A stretch of 64,000 nucleotides of DNA. Origin: Tateyamaria omphalii (lineage in GTDB: Bacteria; Pseudomonadota; Alphaproteobacteria; Rhodobacterales; Rhodobacteraceae). Where the stretch lies: the NCBI RefSeq assembly GCF_001969365.1, contig NZ_CP019312.1:3162001-3226000 (forward strand), given 5' to 3'. The notes beneath the pieces are model-generated. The model did not search any database and was not told the origin of the DNA. It was given only the letters and a program-made list of their open reading frames with translations. Positions 9,128 to 18,752 of the stretch are shown piece by piece; positions within the stretch are counted from its first letter, which is position 1; every line of letters starts with the position of its first letter. The position numbers and the translations under genes were made by a program.

Positions 9128-10264
9128 ATGACATTGCCCCCGGAAACTGTCGCCAAGGTGCAGAACGCCCTGCCCTTCGCCATGTCTTTCCTGCTGATCC
9201 CGCTGGCCATCGTGACGGCCATCTATGGCGGCTGGACCGTAGTCCTGCTGCCGGTGGTGACGTGGTACATGTTCTCGATCCTTGATCTGGCGGTGGGGCT
9301 GAACACGGACAACGCCGACCTTGAGGCGACGGATGATGATCTTTTCTGGTATCGGGCCATCACCATTGCCTGGGTGCCTGCGCAGTTCCTGATGCTGTTT
9401 GGCCTGATTGCCTATGTGGCGCCGGCCGATCATCTGAATACGCTGGAAAAGCTGGCGATTTTCTTTGGCGTCGGCGTCATTACCGGCACGGTCGGCATCA
9501 ACTACAGCCACGAGTTGATGCACCAGAAGAACAAACTGGAACGCTGGCTGGCAGACGCTTTGCTGGCCATGGTTCTTTATTCCCACTTCCGGTCCGAACA
9601 CCTGCTGGTGCACCACCGCTACGTCGCCACCCCCCGCGATCCGGTCACGGCGCGGATGGGAGAGAGTTTTTATCGCTTCTATCCGCGGGTGCTGAAACAA
9701 TGCTTCCTATCCGCCTGGAATGCGGAAAAGGCGATGCTCGCGCGCAAGGACCTGCCCGCGACCGACAGCTCAAACCCGTTCTGGAAATACGCCTATCTGC
9801 AACTGGTTTGTTTCCTTCTGGCCTTTGCCCTTGGCGGCTGGGCCGGTGTTGGCCTGTTCCTCCTGCAAGCGGGCGTGGCCATCTGGCAGCTGGAATTGGT
9901 CAACTACATCGAACATTACGGGCTGACCCGGAAACATCTGGGCGAAGGCAAATACGAACACGTCCAGCCGCGCCATTCCTGGAACGCAGCGCACAAGGCG
10001 TCGAACTGGCTGCTGATCAACCTGCAACGCCATTCGGACCACCATTACAAACCCGACCGCCGCTTCCCCGTCCTGCAGACCTACACCGAAGCGGACGCGC
10101 CCCAACTGCCCTATGGCTACCCGGTGATGACCATCGCCGCGATGATGCCACGGGTGTGGAAGCGCGTGATGAACCCGCGAGTGAGCAAGTGGCGGGACAT
10201 GTATTATCCCGAAATCACCGACTGGACGGCCTATAACAAGGCGGCAAACCCGCTGCCGCGCTAA
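9128..10264 (+). CDS. alkB: Alkane 1-monooxygenase (AlkB-type membrane diiron hydroxylase)
   Basis: A 378-residue integral membrane non-haem diiron oxygenase that adds a hydroxyl group to the terminal carbon of medium-chain alkanes or related substrates. The histidine motifs are all present: HELMH (about residues 134-138), HLLVHHRYVATPRDP (158 onward), NYIEHYGL (about 261-268) and LQRHSDHHYKP (about 299-309). Hydrophobic segments cover residues 17-58, 75-97, 105-125 and 222-252. No rubredoxin or rubredoxin reductase, the usual electron donors, is encoded nearby. The ATG at 9128 was preferred because upstream in-frame sequence overlaps the end of mutY. Its stop overlaps that of the convergent cyclase gene. 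Confidence 0.88.
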   Translation: MTLPPETVAKVQNALPFAMSFLLIPLAIVTAIYGGWTVVLLPVVTWYMFSILDLAVGLNTDNADLEATDDDLFWYRAITIAWVPAQFLMLFGLIAYVAPADHLNTLEKLAIFFGVGVITGTVGINYSHELMHQKNKLERWLADALLAMVLYSHFRSEHLLVHHRYVATPRDPVTARMGESFYRFYPRVLKQCFLSAWNAEKAMLARKDLPATDSSNPFWKYAYLQLVCFLLAFALGGWAGVGLFLLQAGVAIWQLELVNYIEHYGLTRKHLGEGKYEHVQPRHSWNAAHKASNWLLINLQRHSDHHYKPDRRFPVLQTYTEADAPQLPYGYPVMTIAAMMPRVWKRVMNPRVSKWRDMYYPEITDWTAYNKAANPLPR

Positions 10265-11613
10265 TCAAGCACCCAGACAGCCAACGGGTCGGCCACGCCG
10301 CGCACCGTCTGATCCGGCGCGCGGCGGAACCCGTCGGATCCGCCTGCGGCCTCCATTGTGGCGTCACTGACGATCGCACGAACACCCACGGCGCGGGTCA
10401 TTGCCTCTAGCCGGCTTGCGACGTTCACGGTGTCGCCCAGAACCGCGAATTCCAAGCGGTTTGCACCGATGTCACCCAGAACAACAGGGCCGAAATGCAG
10501 GCCAAAGCGGGCGTCGATCTCGGGCAGCCCATCGGCACGCCGGTCGGCATTCAACGCATCCATGCGGTCCGCCATAGAGCGCACGCAGGCAACAGCACGG
10601 GCCGCGTCATCCGCAAGCGGCAAGGGCGTGCCAAAGGTCGCCATCAGCCCGTCGCCCAGATATTTGTCGAGGGTTCCGCCATGGGCGAACACTTCGCTTT
10701 CCATCCGGGCGTGAAAGGCGCGCAAGGTCTCGATCACCTCTTGCGGAGGACGCCCATCCGCATAAGCGGTGAACCCAACGATATCGACAAACAGCACCGC
10801 AGCATCATGGCTGCGGATCTGGCCCAATGGCTCGTCCTTGGTCGACAACTCCTCGACCATCGAGGGGGAAAAGTAGCGTGCAAGGTTCGTCCGCTCGCGG
10901 GCCATCTCGGCACTGTCGAGGACCAGCAATTGATACCGACGCACGGCCACAGCCAGGATCAGGGCGACGACCAGAAACACGACGACCTGTTGAAAGCGCA
11001 GATCCCAATTCACATTGTTCGGGTCGAATTGCCGGGCCAGATCGGGATAGTCGGGAAACATCGCATTTGCGGCCTCCGTCAGCTCGGGAAAGGTGCGCCC
11101 AAACCACCAAACACATAACGTGCCGGTCAGCCACAACGCCATGGTCCAGTTGCCAATGGCAATGATGGTCCGCCAAGAATAGGTCAGCACGCCTGCAGCC
11201 AGAATGATAAAGAAATACTGAAACACCTCGAAATTGTAGATGAGTGCGGTTGGCATCGGTGCGCTTTGCAACGGGTTGGGCACCAGCAAGGCCAAGGTCA
11301 TCAACAGCAAATCGGCAAACAGCAGTGCCAGTTCGGCACGCGACTGCCCCACGCGGCCCACACGCCGCTGCGCCAAACCCACAAGAACCAGGCAGAACAG
11401 CAGGAACAGATACCAGAGCACGTCCCAGTACGGGTTCAAAAACACCAGCATGACCGCCGTGACCGACAGGGCCCCGATACGTGCTTTCACCGCAAGATCC
11501 ATGCCCTCGCGCTTGTTGCGGGCCAGCGCTTCTTGCGCGTGCCGATGCGCGGGAACTTCGTCTTCGCGATCACTGCGTCGCGACACCGGCAACGCGCTGC
11601 TTGCATCCACCAT
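10261..11613 (-). CDS. Membrane class III adenylate/guanylate cyclase
   Basis: A 450-residue protein with a hydrophilic N-terminus, about six membrane segments (roughly residues 48-215) and a C-terminal class III nucleotide cyclase catalytic domain (about 250-450). Catalytic features: the first metal Asp in FVDIVGFT, the second in YLGDGLMATFGTP, and the GDTVNVASRLE block that carries the transition-state Asn/Arg. A linker helix (SAEMARERTNLARYFSP) joins membrane and cyclase parts, a common rhodobacterial arrangement. The product, cAMP or cGMP, cannot be told. The frame ends 4 bases inside the stop of alkB, so no terminator separates the two converging genes. Confidence 0.9.
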   Translation of the reverse strand: MVDASSALPVSRRSDREDEVPAHRHAQEALARNKREGMDLAVKARIGALSVTAVMLVFLNPYWDVLWYLFLLFCLVLVGLAQRRVGRVGQSRAELALLFADLLLMTLALLVPNPLQSAPMPTALIYNFEVFQYFFIILAAGVLTYSWRTIIAIGNWTMALWLTGTLCVWWFGRTFPELTEAANAMFPDYPDLARQFDPNNVNWDLRFQQVVVFLVVALILAVAVRRYQLLVLDSAEMARERTNLARYFSPSMVEELSTKDEPLGQIRSHDAAVLFVDIVGFTAYADGRPPQEVIETLRAFHARMESEVFAHGGTLDKYLGDGLMATFGTPLPLADDAARAVACVRSMADRMDALNADRRADGLPEIDARFGLHFGPVVLGDIGANRLEFAVLGDTVNVASRLEAMTRAVGVRAIVSDATMEAAGGSDGFRRAPDQTVRGVADPLAVWVLD

Positions 11614-11660
11614 GCTCTCTGCCCTTTTGGCTTCTTCCTCCCAATGTAAACACTCTTAAC

Positions 11661-11687
11661 AAAAAAGCCCCGCCAAAAAGGCGGGGC
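11661..11687 (-). terminator. Rho-independent terminator after ccrM
   Basis: GCCCCGCC (11667-11674) and GGCGGGGC (11680-11687) form a perfect 8-bp stem with an AAAAA loop. On the leftward strand the stem runs into TTTTTT. It lies about 65 bases beyond the ccrM stop and upstream of the cyclase start. Confidence 0.9.
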
Positions 11688-11750
11688 ATAGGTGAAGTGC
11701 CCTTTTTGGGCCTTGGGTAAGGCCGCAGGCACCTGGCGGTGTCTCGTGAA

Positions 11751-13554
<1,804 letters not shown>

Positions 13555-13564
13555 TGCCCATCCG

Positions 13565-13586
13565 CTTCTTCTGACCCAAAATACCA
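13565..13586 (+). repeat. Degenerate copy of dispersed CTTCTTCTGG repeat
   Basis: CTTCTTCTGACC followed by CAAAATACC resembles the three better copies at 15320, 26724 and 45981. It lies 10 bases upstream of the rnhB start; its downstream G/C-rich hairpin is only partly kept (CCGCCGGAGG). Confidence 0.55.
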
Positions 13587-13657
13587 CCGCCGGAGGCAAA
13601 AACGCACTTTCCAGCGGAAAGTGCAAACATCACGTGTCGCCCGAAGGGCGACGCATT

Positions 13658-13687
13658 GAAAAAGGGACGGTGCCCGAACACCGCCCC
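13658..13687 (-). terminator. Rho-independent terminator after the Cys-repeat protein gene
   Basis: GGGACGGTG (13664-13672) pairs with CACCGCCCC (13679-13687) with one G-U wobble. On the leftward strand the stem is followed by TTTTTC. A second perfect stem, GGGCCATG/CATGGCCC (13697-13704 and 13709-13716), lies between it and the stop codon. Confidence 0.75.
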
Positions 13688-13728
13688 TGCACAGGTGGGC
13701 CATGGGGGCATGGCCCGACCGCCCGTTC

Positions 13729-14178
13729 TTAGCGACGGGCCAACTGAAATCCATGACGGCTCATACAGCGCGCGCCATACCCCCGGCGCCAGCCGCGGTC
13801 GGTGTAAAACTCACGACGGCAGGTCTGGGGCAGGCTGTGCGCGAATTGGTAATGGTTGTGCAGGCAGCGCTGGCCAAAGACGCGACGTTGCCCCTGGTTG
13901 GTGTGAAAACTGCGCAGGCACTGCTGCGGCAGCAGCTTGCGGTTCACGCGCTTGGGCACGGGCTTGGGGTGCACAGGCGTGTGCACCGTATGGCGCTTTT
14001 TCCGGTCCTTGTTCCTGTCGTGGATAACGGCCCCCACAATGGCCAAGCCCAAAAGGGCGGCGAGGGCCGCACCCACTTCATCGTCCCCTGCACGGGCCGG
14101 TGCCGCAGAAAAACCGGTGATGGCAATGGCAGCGGCGGCAACAAGGCCTATGAACTGGCGGTGAATACGAAGGGTCAT
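13729..14178 (-). CDS. Small secreted protein with a duplicated Cys motif
   Basis: A 149-residue protein that I cannot name. Residues 1-30 are a signal peptide (GLVAAAAIAITGFSAAPARA), followed by a short hydrophobic stretch (ALAALLGLAIVGAVI) and a basic linker. The C-terminal half holds two tandem units of one pattern, LPQxC-x3-FxTxxGxRRxxGxRC, one beginning LPQQCLRSFHT and the next LPQTCRREFYT. Each unit has two cysteines about 18-20 residues apart, suited to one disulfide per unit, and is rich in Arg/His. It is probably periplasmic or surface-exposed. It is divergent from the next small secreted gene; the shared gap holds repeated palindromes. Its own terminator is at 13658-13687. Confidence 0.75.
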   Translation of the reverse strand: MTLRIHRQFIGLVAAAAIAITGFSAAPARAGDDEVGAALAALLGLAIVGAVIHDRNKDRKKRHTVHTPVHPKPVPKRVNRKLLPQQCLRSFHTNQGQRRVFGQRCLHNHYQFAHSLPQTCRREFYTDRGWRRGYGARCMSRHGFQLARR

Positions 14179-14282
14179 GGGGCGTCCTTTCCAAAGAAAA
14201 CAAATACGAGGCAGACCAGACTTGTGCCGGTGCTGTCCCCAACCTGGGCCGCACCCCGAAAGACACGCAATAACGCCCCCCT

Positions 14283-14331
14283 GTTATTGAATAACCCGGC
14301 CCGCAGACCCTTGTGGTTATTGAATATCCCG
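14283..14331. promoter_or_regulatory. Twin GTTATTGAATAAC-type sites between divergent genes
   Basis: GTTATTGAATAACCCG at 14283-14298 and GTTATTGAATATCCCG at 14316-14331 match at 15 of 16 bases and are spaced 33 bases apart, about three helical turns. The first contains a perfect palindrome, GTTATT-G-AATAAC. The placing between two divergent secreted-protein genes suggests a shared operator; the binding protein is unknown. Confidence 0.5.
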
Positions 14332-14354
14332 CACGCACGGCGCAGGTTGGGGCC

Positions 14355-14636
14355 ATGAAACACCTCGCCATCTCCCTCGCCCTGACACTGGCCCTCGCGA
14401 GCGCCGCGCACGCCCAGTGCTATGCGGATTACAAGGCCAAACAGGACAATCCGCTGCGCTTGCACTACGGTGTTGCGCAAATCTCGGGCGCCTGCGCGCC
14501 GGGCAACGCCACAGGACAACTCCGATCACGCCTCGCGGCGCAGGGCTGGACATTGCTCCAGGTTCAGTCCGTGTTTGGTCCCGAAGGTCTCGATCAAAGG
14601 AAAGCCAGTGCAGGACAATACTACCTCCGCTTCTGA
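14355..14636 (+). CDS. Small secreted hypothetical protein
   Basis: A 93-residue protein with a clear signal peptide (MKHLAISLALTLALASAAHA, cleaved before QCYAD). The mature part has two cysteines (CYAD and GACAP), which may pair, and a C-terminal segment (LAAQGWTLLQVQSVFGPE) that resembles the end of small periplasmic proteins found beside similar membrane genes in rhodobacteria. No function can be assigned. It overlaps the next gene by 29 bases, and the two are therefore probably coupled in translation and cotranscribed. Confidence 0.75.
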   Translation: MKHLAISLALTLALASAAHAQCYADYKAKQDNPLRLHYGVAQISGACAPGNATGQLRSRLAAQGWTLLQVQSVFGPEGLDQRKASAGQYYLRF

Positions 14637-15312
14637 CATGCGGCGCACGGGCGGGCGGCTCGTGACCTTCGGGATCGCGGGCATCGTCCTCTTGCTGATC
14701 CTGGCCGCCGCCCTGCTGTTCTTCACCCTGCCCGATGCGGGCGCCTTCGACGCGCGGGTCGAGCGTATGTTTATCGAAAATGCCGACCTCACCAGCCAGG
14801 CCGAAATCAAACTGCTGGAAATCCTCGCCCAATCCGGCACCGCTTTCGCGGACACCCTCGCCAGTTACCGGCTCGTCATCTTCGTGCTCTTGGTCTTTGC
14901 CACAGCCATGATGATCGCCGCCCTCGTCTTCGTGATCCTGCTGGTCGGCTTCAACCGCCGCATGGCGCAGATTGAACGCGCGGGGATCCAGGTCAACTCC
15001 CTCCTGATCAGCCGCGAGGAAAACACGGTCTACCTCAACAACCTCGGCTTCAAGCTGACGGATGCGGCGATGGAAACCATGTCGGTCCTGGCCGAAGCCC
15101 GCATGGACGACGACGTCCTATCCGGCTCGGAAATCGAAGGTGTCATCTCAGGCCGCAGCGCCGCCGATTGCGAAGAGGCCGCGGGCGCCACCCGCATCAA
15201 GCGCCTGCGCGACACCCTCGGCAACCAGATCGTCAGCGAACTTCTGGTCAAGAACATCGCCCGCCGCGGCTACATGCTGGCCGTGGAAAAGGACGTGATC
15301 AAGGTGCTCTGA
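14608..15312 (+). CDS. Membrane protein with C-terminal winged-helix-like domain
   Basis: A 234-residue protein with two membrane segments (about residues 18-41 and 88-113) bounding a roughly 45-residue loop, and a cytosolic C-terminal part. Its last 100 residues follow the OmpR/PhoB winged-helix order: NTVYLNNLGFKLTDAAME (strands and helix 1), LSGSEIEGVISG (helix 2) and RIKRLRDTLGNQI...IARRGYML (recognition helix and wing, with the family's RLRxxLG and RRGYxL). This suggests a membrane-bound DNA-binding protein, the reverse layout of ToxR. The GTG at 14608 has AAGGAAA 6 bases upstream; the start lies inside the preceding gene. I infer the function only from this fold resemblance. Confidence 0.68.
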   Translation: MQDNTTSASDMRRTGGRLVTFGIAGIVLLLILAAALLFFTLPDAGAFDARVERMFIENADLTSQAEIKLLEILAQSGTAFADTLASYRLVIFVLLVFATAMMIAALVFVILLVGFNRRMAQIERAGIQVNSLLISREENTVYLNNLGFKLTDAAMETMSVLAEARMDDDVLSGSEIEGVISGRSAADCEEAAGATRIKRLRDTLGNQIVSELLVKNIARRGYMLAVEKDVIKVL

Positions 15313-15319
15313 CTCTCCC

Positions 15320-15364
15320 CTTCTTCTGGCTGAAAATACTTCAGGGTTTGGGGCAGCGCCCCAA
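15320..15364 (+). repeat. Dispersed CTTCTTCTGGCT repeat with G/C hairpin (copy 1)
   Basis: CTTCTTCTGGCT-G-AAAATACTT is followed by the stem TTGGGGC (15348-15354) and GCCCCAA (15358-15364). The element follows the stop codon of the winged-helix membrane gene by 7 bases and may end its transcript, though no T run follows the stem. Confidence 0.7.
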
Positions 15365-15483
15365 GACATCATCTGCTGGAAGCAGATGGATAAAATCACG
15401 TGGCGCGCATGCGCCTCATTTCACCAGTAGCCACGGGCGCGACCGCAGGTCTAGGGTGCAGCCAAAGACGAAGGAGACCGCAA

Positions 15484-16251
15484 ATGCCCGCCCCTACCAA
15501 CCCGTTCAAGGCCGCGATCAATAACGGCGAAACCGTCATCGGTTGCTGGCTCAGCCTGGGCGATCCGCTGGCCACTGAAATCGCGGGCACGGCGGGCTTT
15601 GACTGGCTGCTGATCGACGGTGAACATACACCCTACGACATCTCCCGCATGCGGATGCAGCTCATGGCACTCGAAGCGTCTGATAGCCACGCCGCCGTCC
15701 GCGTGCCGGTGGGCGAAACATGGATCATCAAGCAGGTCCTCGATGCGGGCGCCCAAACGGTGCTGGTGCCGATGGTCGAAACAGCAGAACAGGCCCAACA
15801 ACTGGTCCACGACGTCCGCTACCCGCCCACGGGCGGGCGCGGCGTGGGCTATTCCGGCGCACGGTGCAGCCGGTTCGGCGCCATAACTGACTACGGCCCG
15901 ACGGCGGACGACCAGATCTGCCTGCTGATCCAGGTCGAAAACCGCGCAGGCATCGCCAATCTCGACGACATCCTCGCCGTGGACGGGATCGACGGTGTGT
16001 TCATCGGTCCCGCGGACCTGTCCGCGGATATGGGGTACATGGGGCAACTGACGCACCCCGAGGTGCAGGCGACAATCAAAGGCGCCATCGCCCGGATCGA
16101 AGCGGCAGGTAAAGCCCCGGGCATCCTGACGACAACACCGGACTTTACCCAGGACGCGCTCGACTGGGGCGCGCGCTTCGTCGCCACGGGGCTCGACCTT
16201 CTGATCCTTGCCAAAAGCCTGCGTGACCTCGCCCAGCGCTGGGTGAAATAG
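15484..16251 (+). CDS. HpcH/HpaI family aldolase
   Basis: A 255-residue class II (metal-dependent) pyruvate aldolase. Family enzymes cleave 4-hydroxy-2-oxo acids such as 4-hydroxy-2-oxoheptane-1,7-dioate into pyruvate and an aldehyde. Key blocks: GCWLSLGDPLATEI, the catalytic His in LIDGEHTPYD (about residues 41-50), RVPVGETWIIKQVLDAGAQTVLVPMVET, the metal-binding Glu in IQVENRAGI and Asp in FIGPADLSADMG. The start at 15484 has GAAGGAG upstream. It stands as a single gene, convergent with the DUF3095 gene 34 bases away, so its true substrate is not shown by context. Confidence 0.9.
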   Translation: MPAPTNPFKAAINNGETVIGCWLSLGDPLATEIAGTAGFDWLLIDGEHTPYDISRMRMQLMALEASDSHAAVRVPVGETWIIKQVLDAGAQTVLVPMVETAEQAQQLVHDVRYPPTGGRGVGYSGARCSRFGAITDYGPTADDQICLLIQVENRAGIANLDDILAVDGIDGVFIGPADLSADMGYMGQLTHPEVQATIKGAIARIEAAGKAPGILTTTPDFTQDALDWGARFVATGLDLLILAKSLRDLAQRWVK

Positions 16252-16285
16252 GCGGCGGACACCTATGCCTTAAGGGTGGCCCTGC

Positions 16286-17413
16286 TTACCCCGACTTCAA
16301 CTCGACAGACGCCTGCGTATAGCCACCCGCTGCGCCGTCGATGAAATGCACATGGGTGTCGTCCATGATGGACGGCACGATGCACGTCATCATCGCTTCG
16401 TCCTGAGTGTGGATGCCGTAGCGCGCGATGCCATCCGCCCGTGCGTCCTCCAAAACAGAGCGCAGGCGCGACACCGTGCCCGCGTCGCAATCAATGGTCA
16501 TTTTCAACCCGTCATCGAACTTCCGGAAATCCGCATTGCCACCGACGGTCCGCCGGTAATGCGTCGGATCAAACCCACCCAGCTTGATCCCTGTCTTGAT
16601 CAATATCCAGGCAATCAGCGTCTCGAACAGCACCTGCCGTTTGCGGGCCGCTACACCCCTGCCGCCATGGCTCGCATGGGCCTCGAGCGTCGCCCCGGCA
16701 GGCGGCCATCCGGTGCCCGGCCCCTCGGGCGGCGCCGGGTGCCCGCCGCGCTCCAGATGCGCCACCTCGGCCAGCACCGCCTCGACCACCGTTCCAAACC
16801 GGTCCGGCTCCACACCGTCCTCTGGCGACAAAAGCAGCGATAGAATGGTCCCGTTGCGCGCCTTCATGTGGCTCCACCGGCAACTCAGGCCGGTCAGGTC
16901 CGGCTGCGTCCCCGCGGGGACAGGGGGCACCGTTTCGGCCCCCGCCTTCATCTGCGCCTCGGCCCAACTGACACCGCCCCCGGCGAACATGGCATAATCC
17001 ACGCCCTCCGACACCGCATAGCGCGCCACGGCCACATCCAGCCCCGCCGCGCGAATGTCGGCGACGGAATAAAGCCCCACGCGCAGGCCCATGCCAAACT
17101 CCGCCTGCGCCCAGGCCTGCACCGCCCCCAGCGCCTGCGCCGCCTCTGCGGCAAACTCCGGCGGATGGGCAAAGGCCGCGCCATCGCCGCCGAACACATA
17201 AGGAAAAGCCCGACCCCCAGCGGTATTGATCTGGGCCGAAATCACAGCCGCCCCGATCATGTTCACCGTCTTGTACTTGCCCGCCGCCACCGCGTCAGTG
17301 GACCCCACGATGTCGGACACACCCACGACCCAATCCTCCGGCAAGGGCGTGTAGTGGCCCAGATCCGCCACATCCCCGAAAACCGTCAACCGCGGCAGAT
17401 CATCGTAAAACAT
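16286..17413 (-). CDS. DUF3095 domain-containing protein
   Basis: A 375-residue protein of the DUF3095 family. Such proteins are described in databases as related to adenylate cyclases, and an acidic VSDIVGSTDAVAAGKYKTVN segment (residues about 27-46) recalls the cyclase metal-binding strand; the function is not established. GGDGAAFA follows at about residue 70, again like the second cyclase motif GDG. The ATG at 17413 gives MFYDDLPRLT; a 35-residue longer frame would run into the MFS promoter. It is divergent from the MFS gene and convergent with the aldolase. Confidence 0.82.
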   Translation of the reverse strand: MFYDDLPRLTVFGDVADLGHYTPLPEDWVVGVSDIVGSTDAVAAGKYKTVNMIGAAVISAQINTAGGRAFPYVFGGDGAAFAHPPEFAAEAAQALGAVQAWAQAEFGMGLRVGLYSVADIRAAGLDVAVARYAVSEGVDYAMFAGGGVSWAEAQMKAGAETVPPVPAGTQPDLTGLSCRWSHMKARNGTILSLLLSPEDGVEPDRFGTVVEAVLAEVAHLERGGHPAPPEGPGTGWPPAGATLEAHASHGGRGVAARKRQVLFETLIAWILIKTGIKLGGFDPTHYRRTVGGNADFRKFDDGLKMTIDCDAGTVSRLRSVLEDARADGIARYGIHTQDEAMMTCIVPSIMDDTHVHFIDGAAGGYTQASVELKSG

Positions 17414-17516
17414 CTCACACCCCTTCATCGCAACCCTAACACGGGGCCGCCCCATCACAATGCGCCTTGCACCTGCCCGCACCCCGTGCCACGCAAGCGG
17501 CAGGAGTGAGGACCCC

Positions 17517-18689
17517 ATGCAAACCGGATTGATCCTGCTGGCGCTGGCCTATGTGCTCAGCCAGTTCTTTCGCGCTTTCCTGGCCGTTCTGACCGGCCCG
17601 CTTGAGGCGGAACTCGGCGTAACGCCCGATGTGCTGGCGACAGCGTCGGGCTACTGGTTCCTCGCCTTCGCCCTCATGCAACTGCCAGTAGGAAAGGCGC
17701 TCGACACGCTTGGCCCCCGCCGCACGGGCGGCTGGCTATTCCTGATCGGCGGCGCCGGGGGCGCCGCGCTCTTCGCCGTGGCCCAGGGCCCGTTCTACAT
17801 CCACGCGGCCATGGCACTGATCGGCATCGGTTGCTCACCTGTTCTGATGGCCAGCTTCTACATCTTCGCCCGCGAGTTTGACCCGGCCCGCTTTGCCACC
17901 CTCGCCGCGCTGATGATCGGGATCGGCACCATCGGCAACCTGATCTCAAGCGCGCCTCTGGCCTTCGCGGTCGAGGCGATGGGCTGGCGCAACGCCATGT
18001 GGGCCCTCGCCGCCGTGTCCGCCATCGTTGCTCTGGGCGTCCTGTTTAGCGTGCGCGACCCGGCGAAAGCACACGACGCAGGCACCGGATCCCTGCTGGA
18101 TCTGATGCGCATGCCGGTCCTGTGGGTCATCTTTCCCATCATGTTCGTGAACTACGCGCCCGTCGCGGCCGTCCGGGGCCTCTGGATCGGGCCATATCTG
18201 CGCGACGTGTTCGACCAGACCACCGCCCAGATCGGGATTGCGACACTGGTGATGAGCCTCGCCATGATCGTCGGCACCATCGCCTATGGCCCGCTCGACC
18301 GCATCTTTGGCACGCGCAAATGGGTGGTGTTCACCGGCAACGTGCTCACCATCGCGATGCTGGCCTTCGTTATCTTCTGGATCGACGCAGGCCCTTGGAC
18401 GGCCATCGCCCTCTTTGCTGCCATCGGCGCCCTGGGTGCATCGTTCCCCGTCATCATCGCACACGCGCGCAGCTTCTTCCCTCCGCATCTGACGGGGCGG
18501 GGCGTTACGCTGATGAACCTTTTCGGCATCGGCGGCGTGGGGGTCATGCAGACCATATCTGGCCGCATCCACACCGCAACCGCAGGCAGCGATCCAACCG
18601 CGCCCTACATCGCGATCTTCGGCTTTTTCGCCGTGGCCCTCACAATGGGTGTGGCGATCTACGCACTCAGCCGCGACTCCACGGACTGA
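17517..18689 (+). CDS. MFS transporter
   Basis: A 390-residue major facilitator superfamily carrier with about 12 hydrophobic segments and the loop 2-3 signature in weak form (GKALDTLGPRRTGGW, residues 61-75). The halves are joined by a central loop near SVRDPAKAHDAGTGSLLDLM. The sequence resembles the nitrate/nitrite-porter-like or sugar-phosphate groups of MFS proteins, but no substrate residue is diagnostic, so specificity is left open. It has an AGGAG site in the divergent gap shared with DUF3095 and is followed after 63 bases by asd, which has its own strong ribosome site. Confidence 0.88.
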   Translation: MQTGLILLALAYVLSQFFRAFLAVLTGPLEAELGVTPDVLATASGYWFLAFALMQLPVGKALDTLGPRRTGGWLFLIGGAGGAALFAVAQGPFYIHAAMALIGIGCSPVLMASFYIFAREFDPARFATLAALMIGIGTIGNLISSAPLAFAVEAMGWRNAMWALAAVSAIVALGVLFSVRDPAKAHDAGTGSLLDLMRMPVLWVIFPIMFVNYAPVAAVRGLWIGPYLRDVFDQTTAQIGIATLVMSLAMIVGTIAYGPLDRIFGTRKWVVFTGNVLTIAMLAFVIFWIDAGPWTAIALFAAIGALGASFPVIIAHARSFFPPHLTGRGVTLMNLFGIGGVGVMQTISGRIHTATAGSDPTAPYIAIFGFFAVALTMGVAIYALSRDSTD

Positions 18690-18752
18690 CGCCCTTTCCC
18701 CCACGGGGCATTGGGTGTAAGGGCCACGCACCTACCCGAAAAGGAGTTTCAA

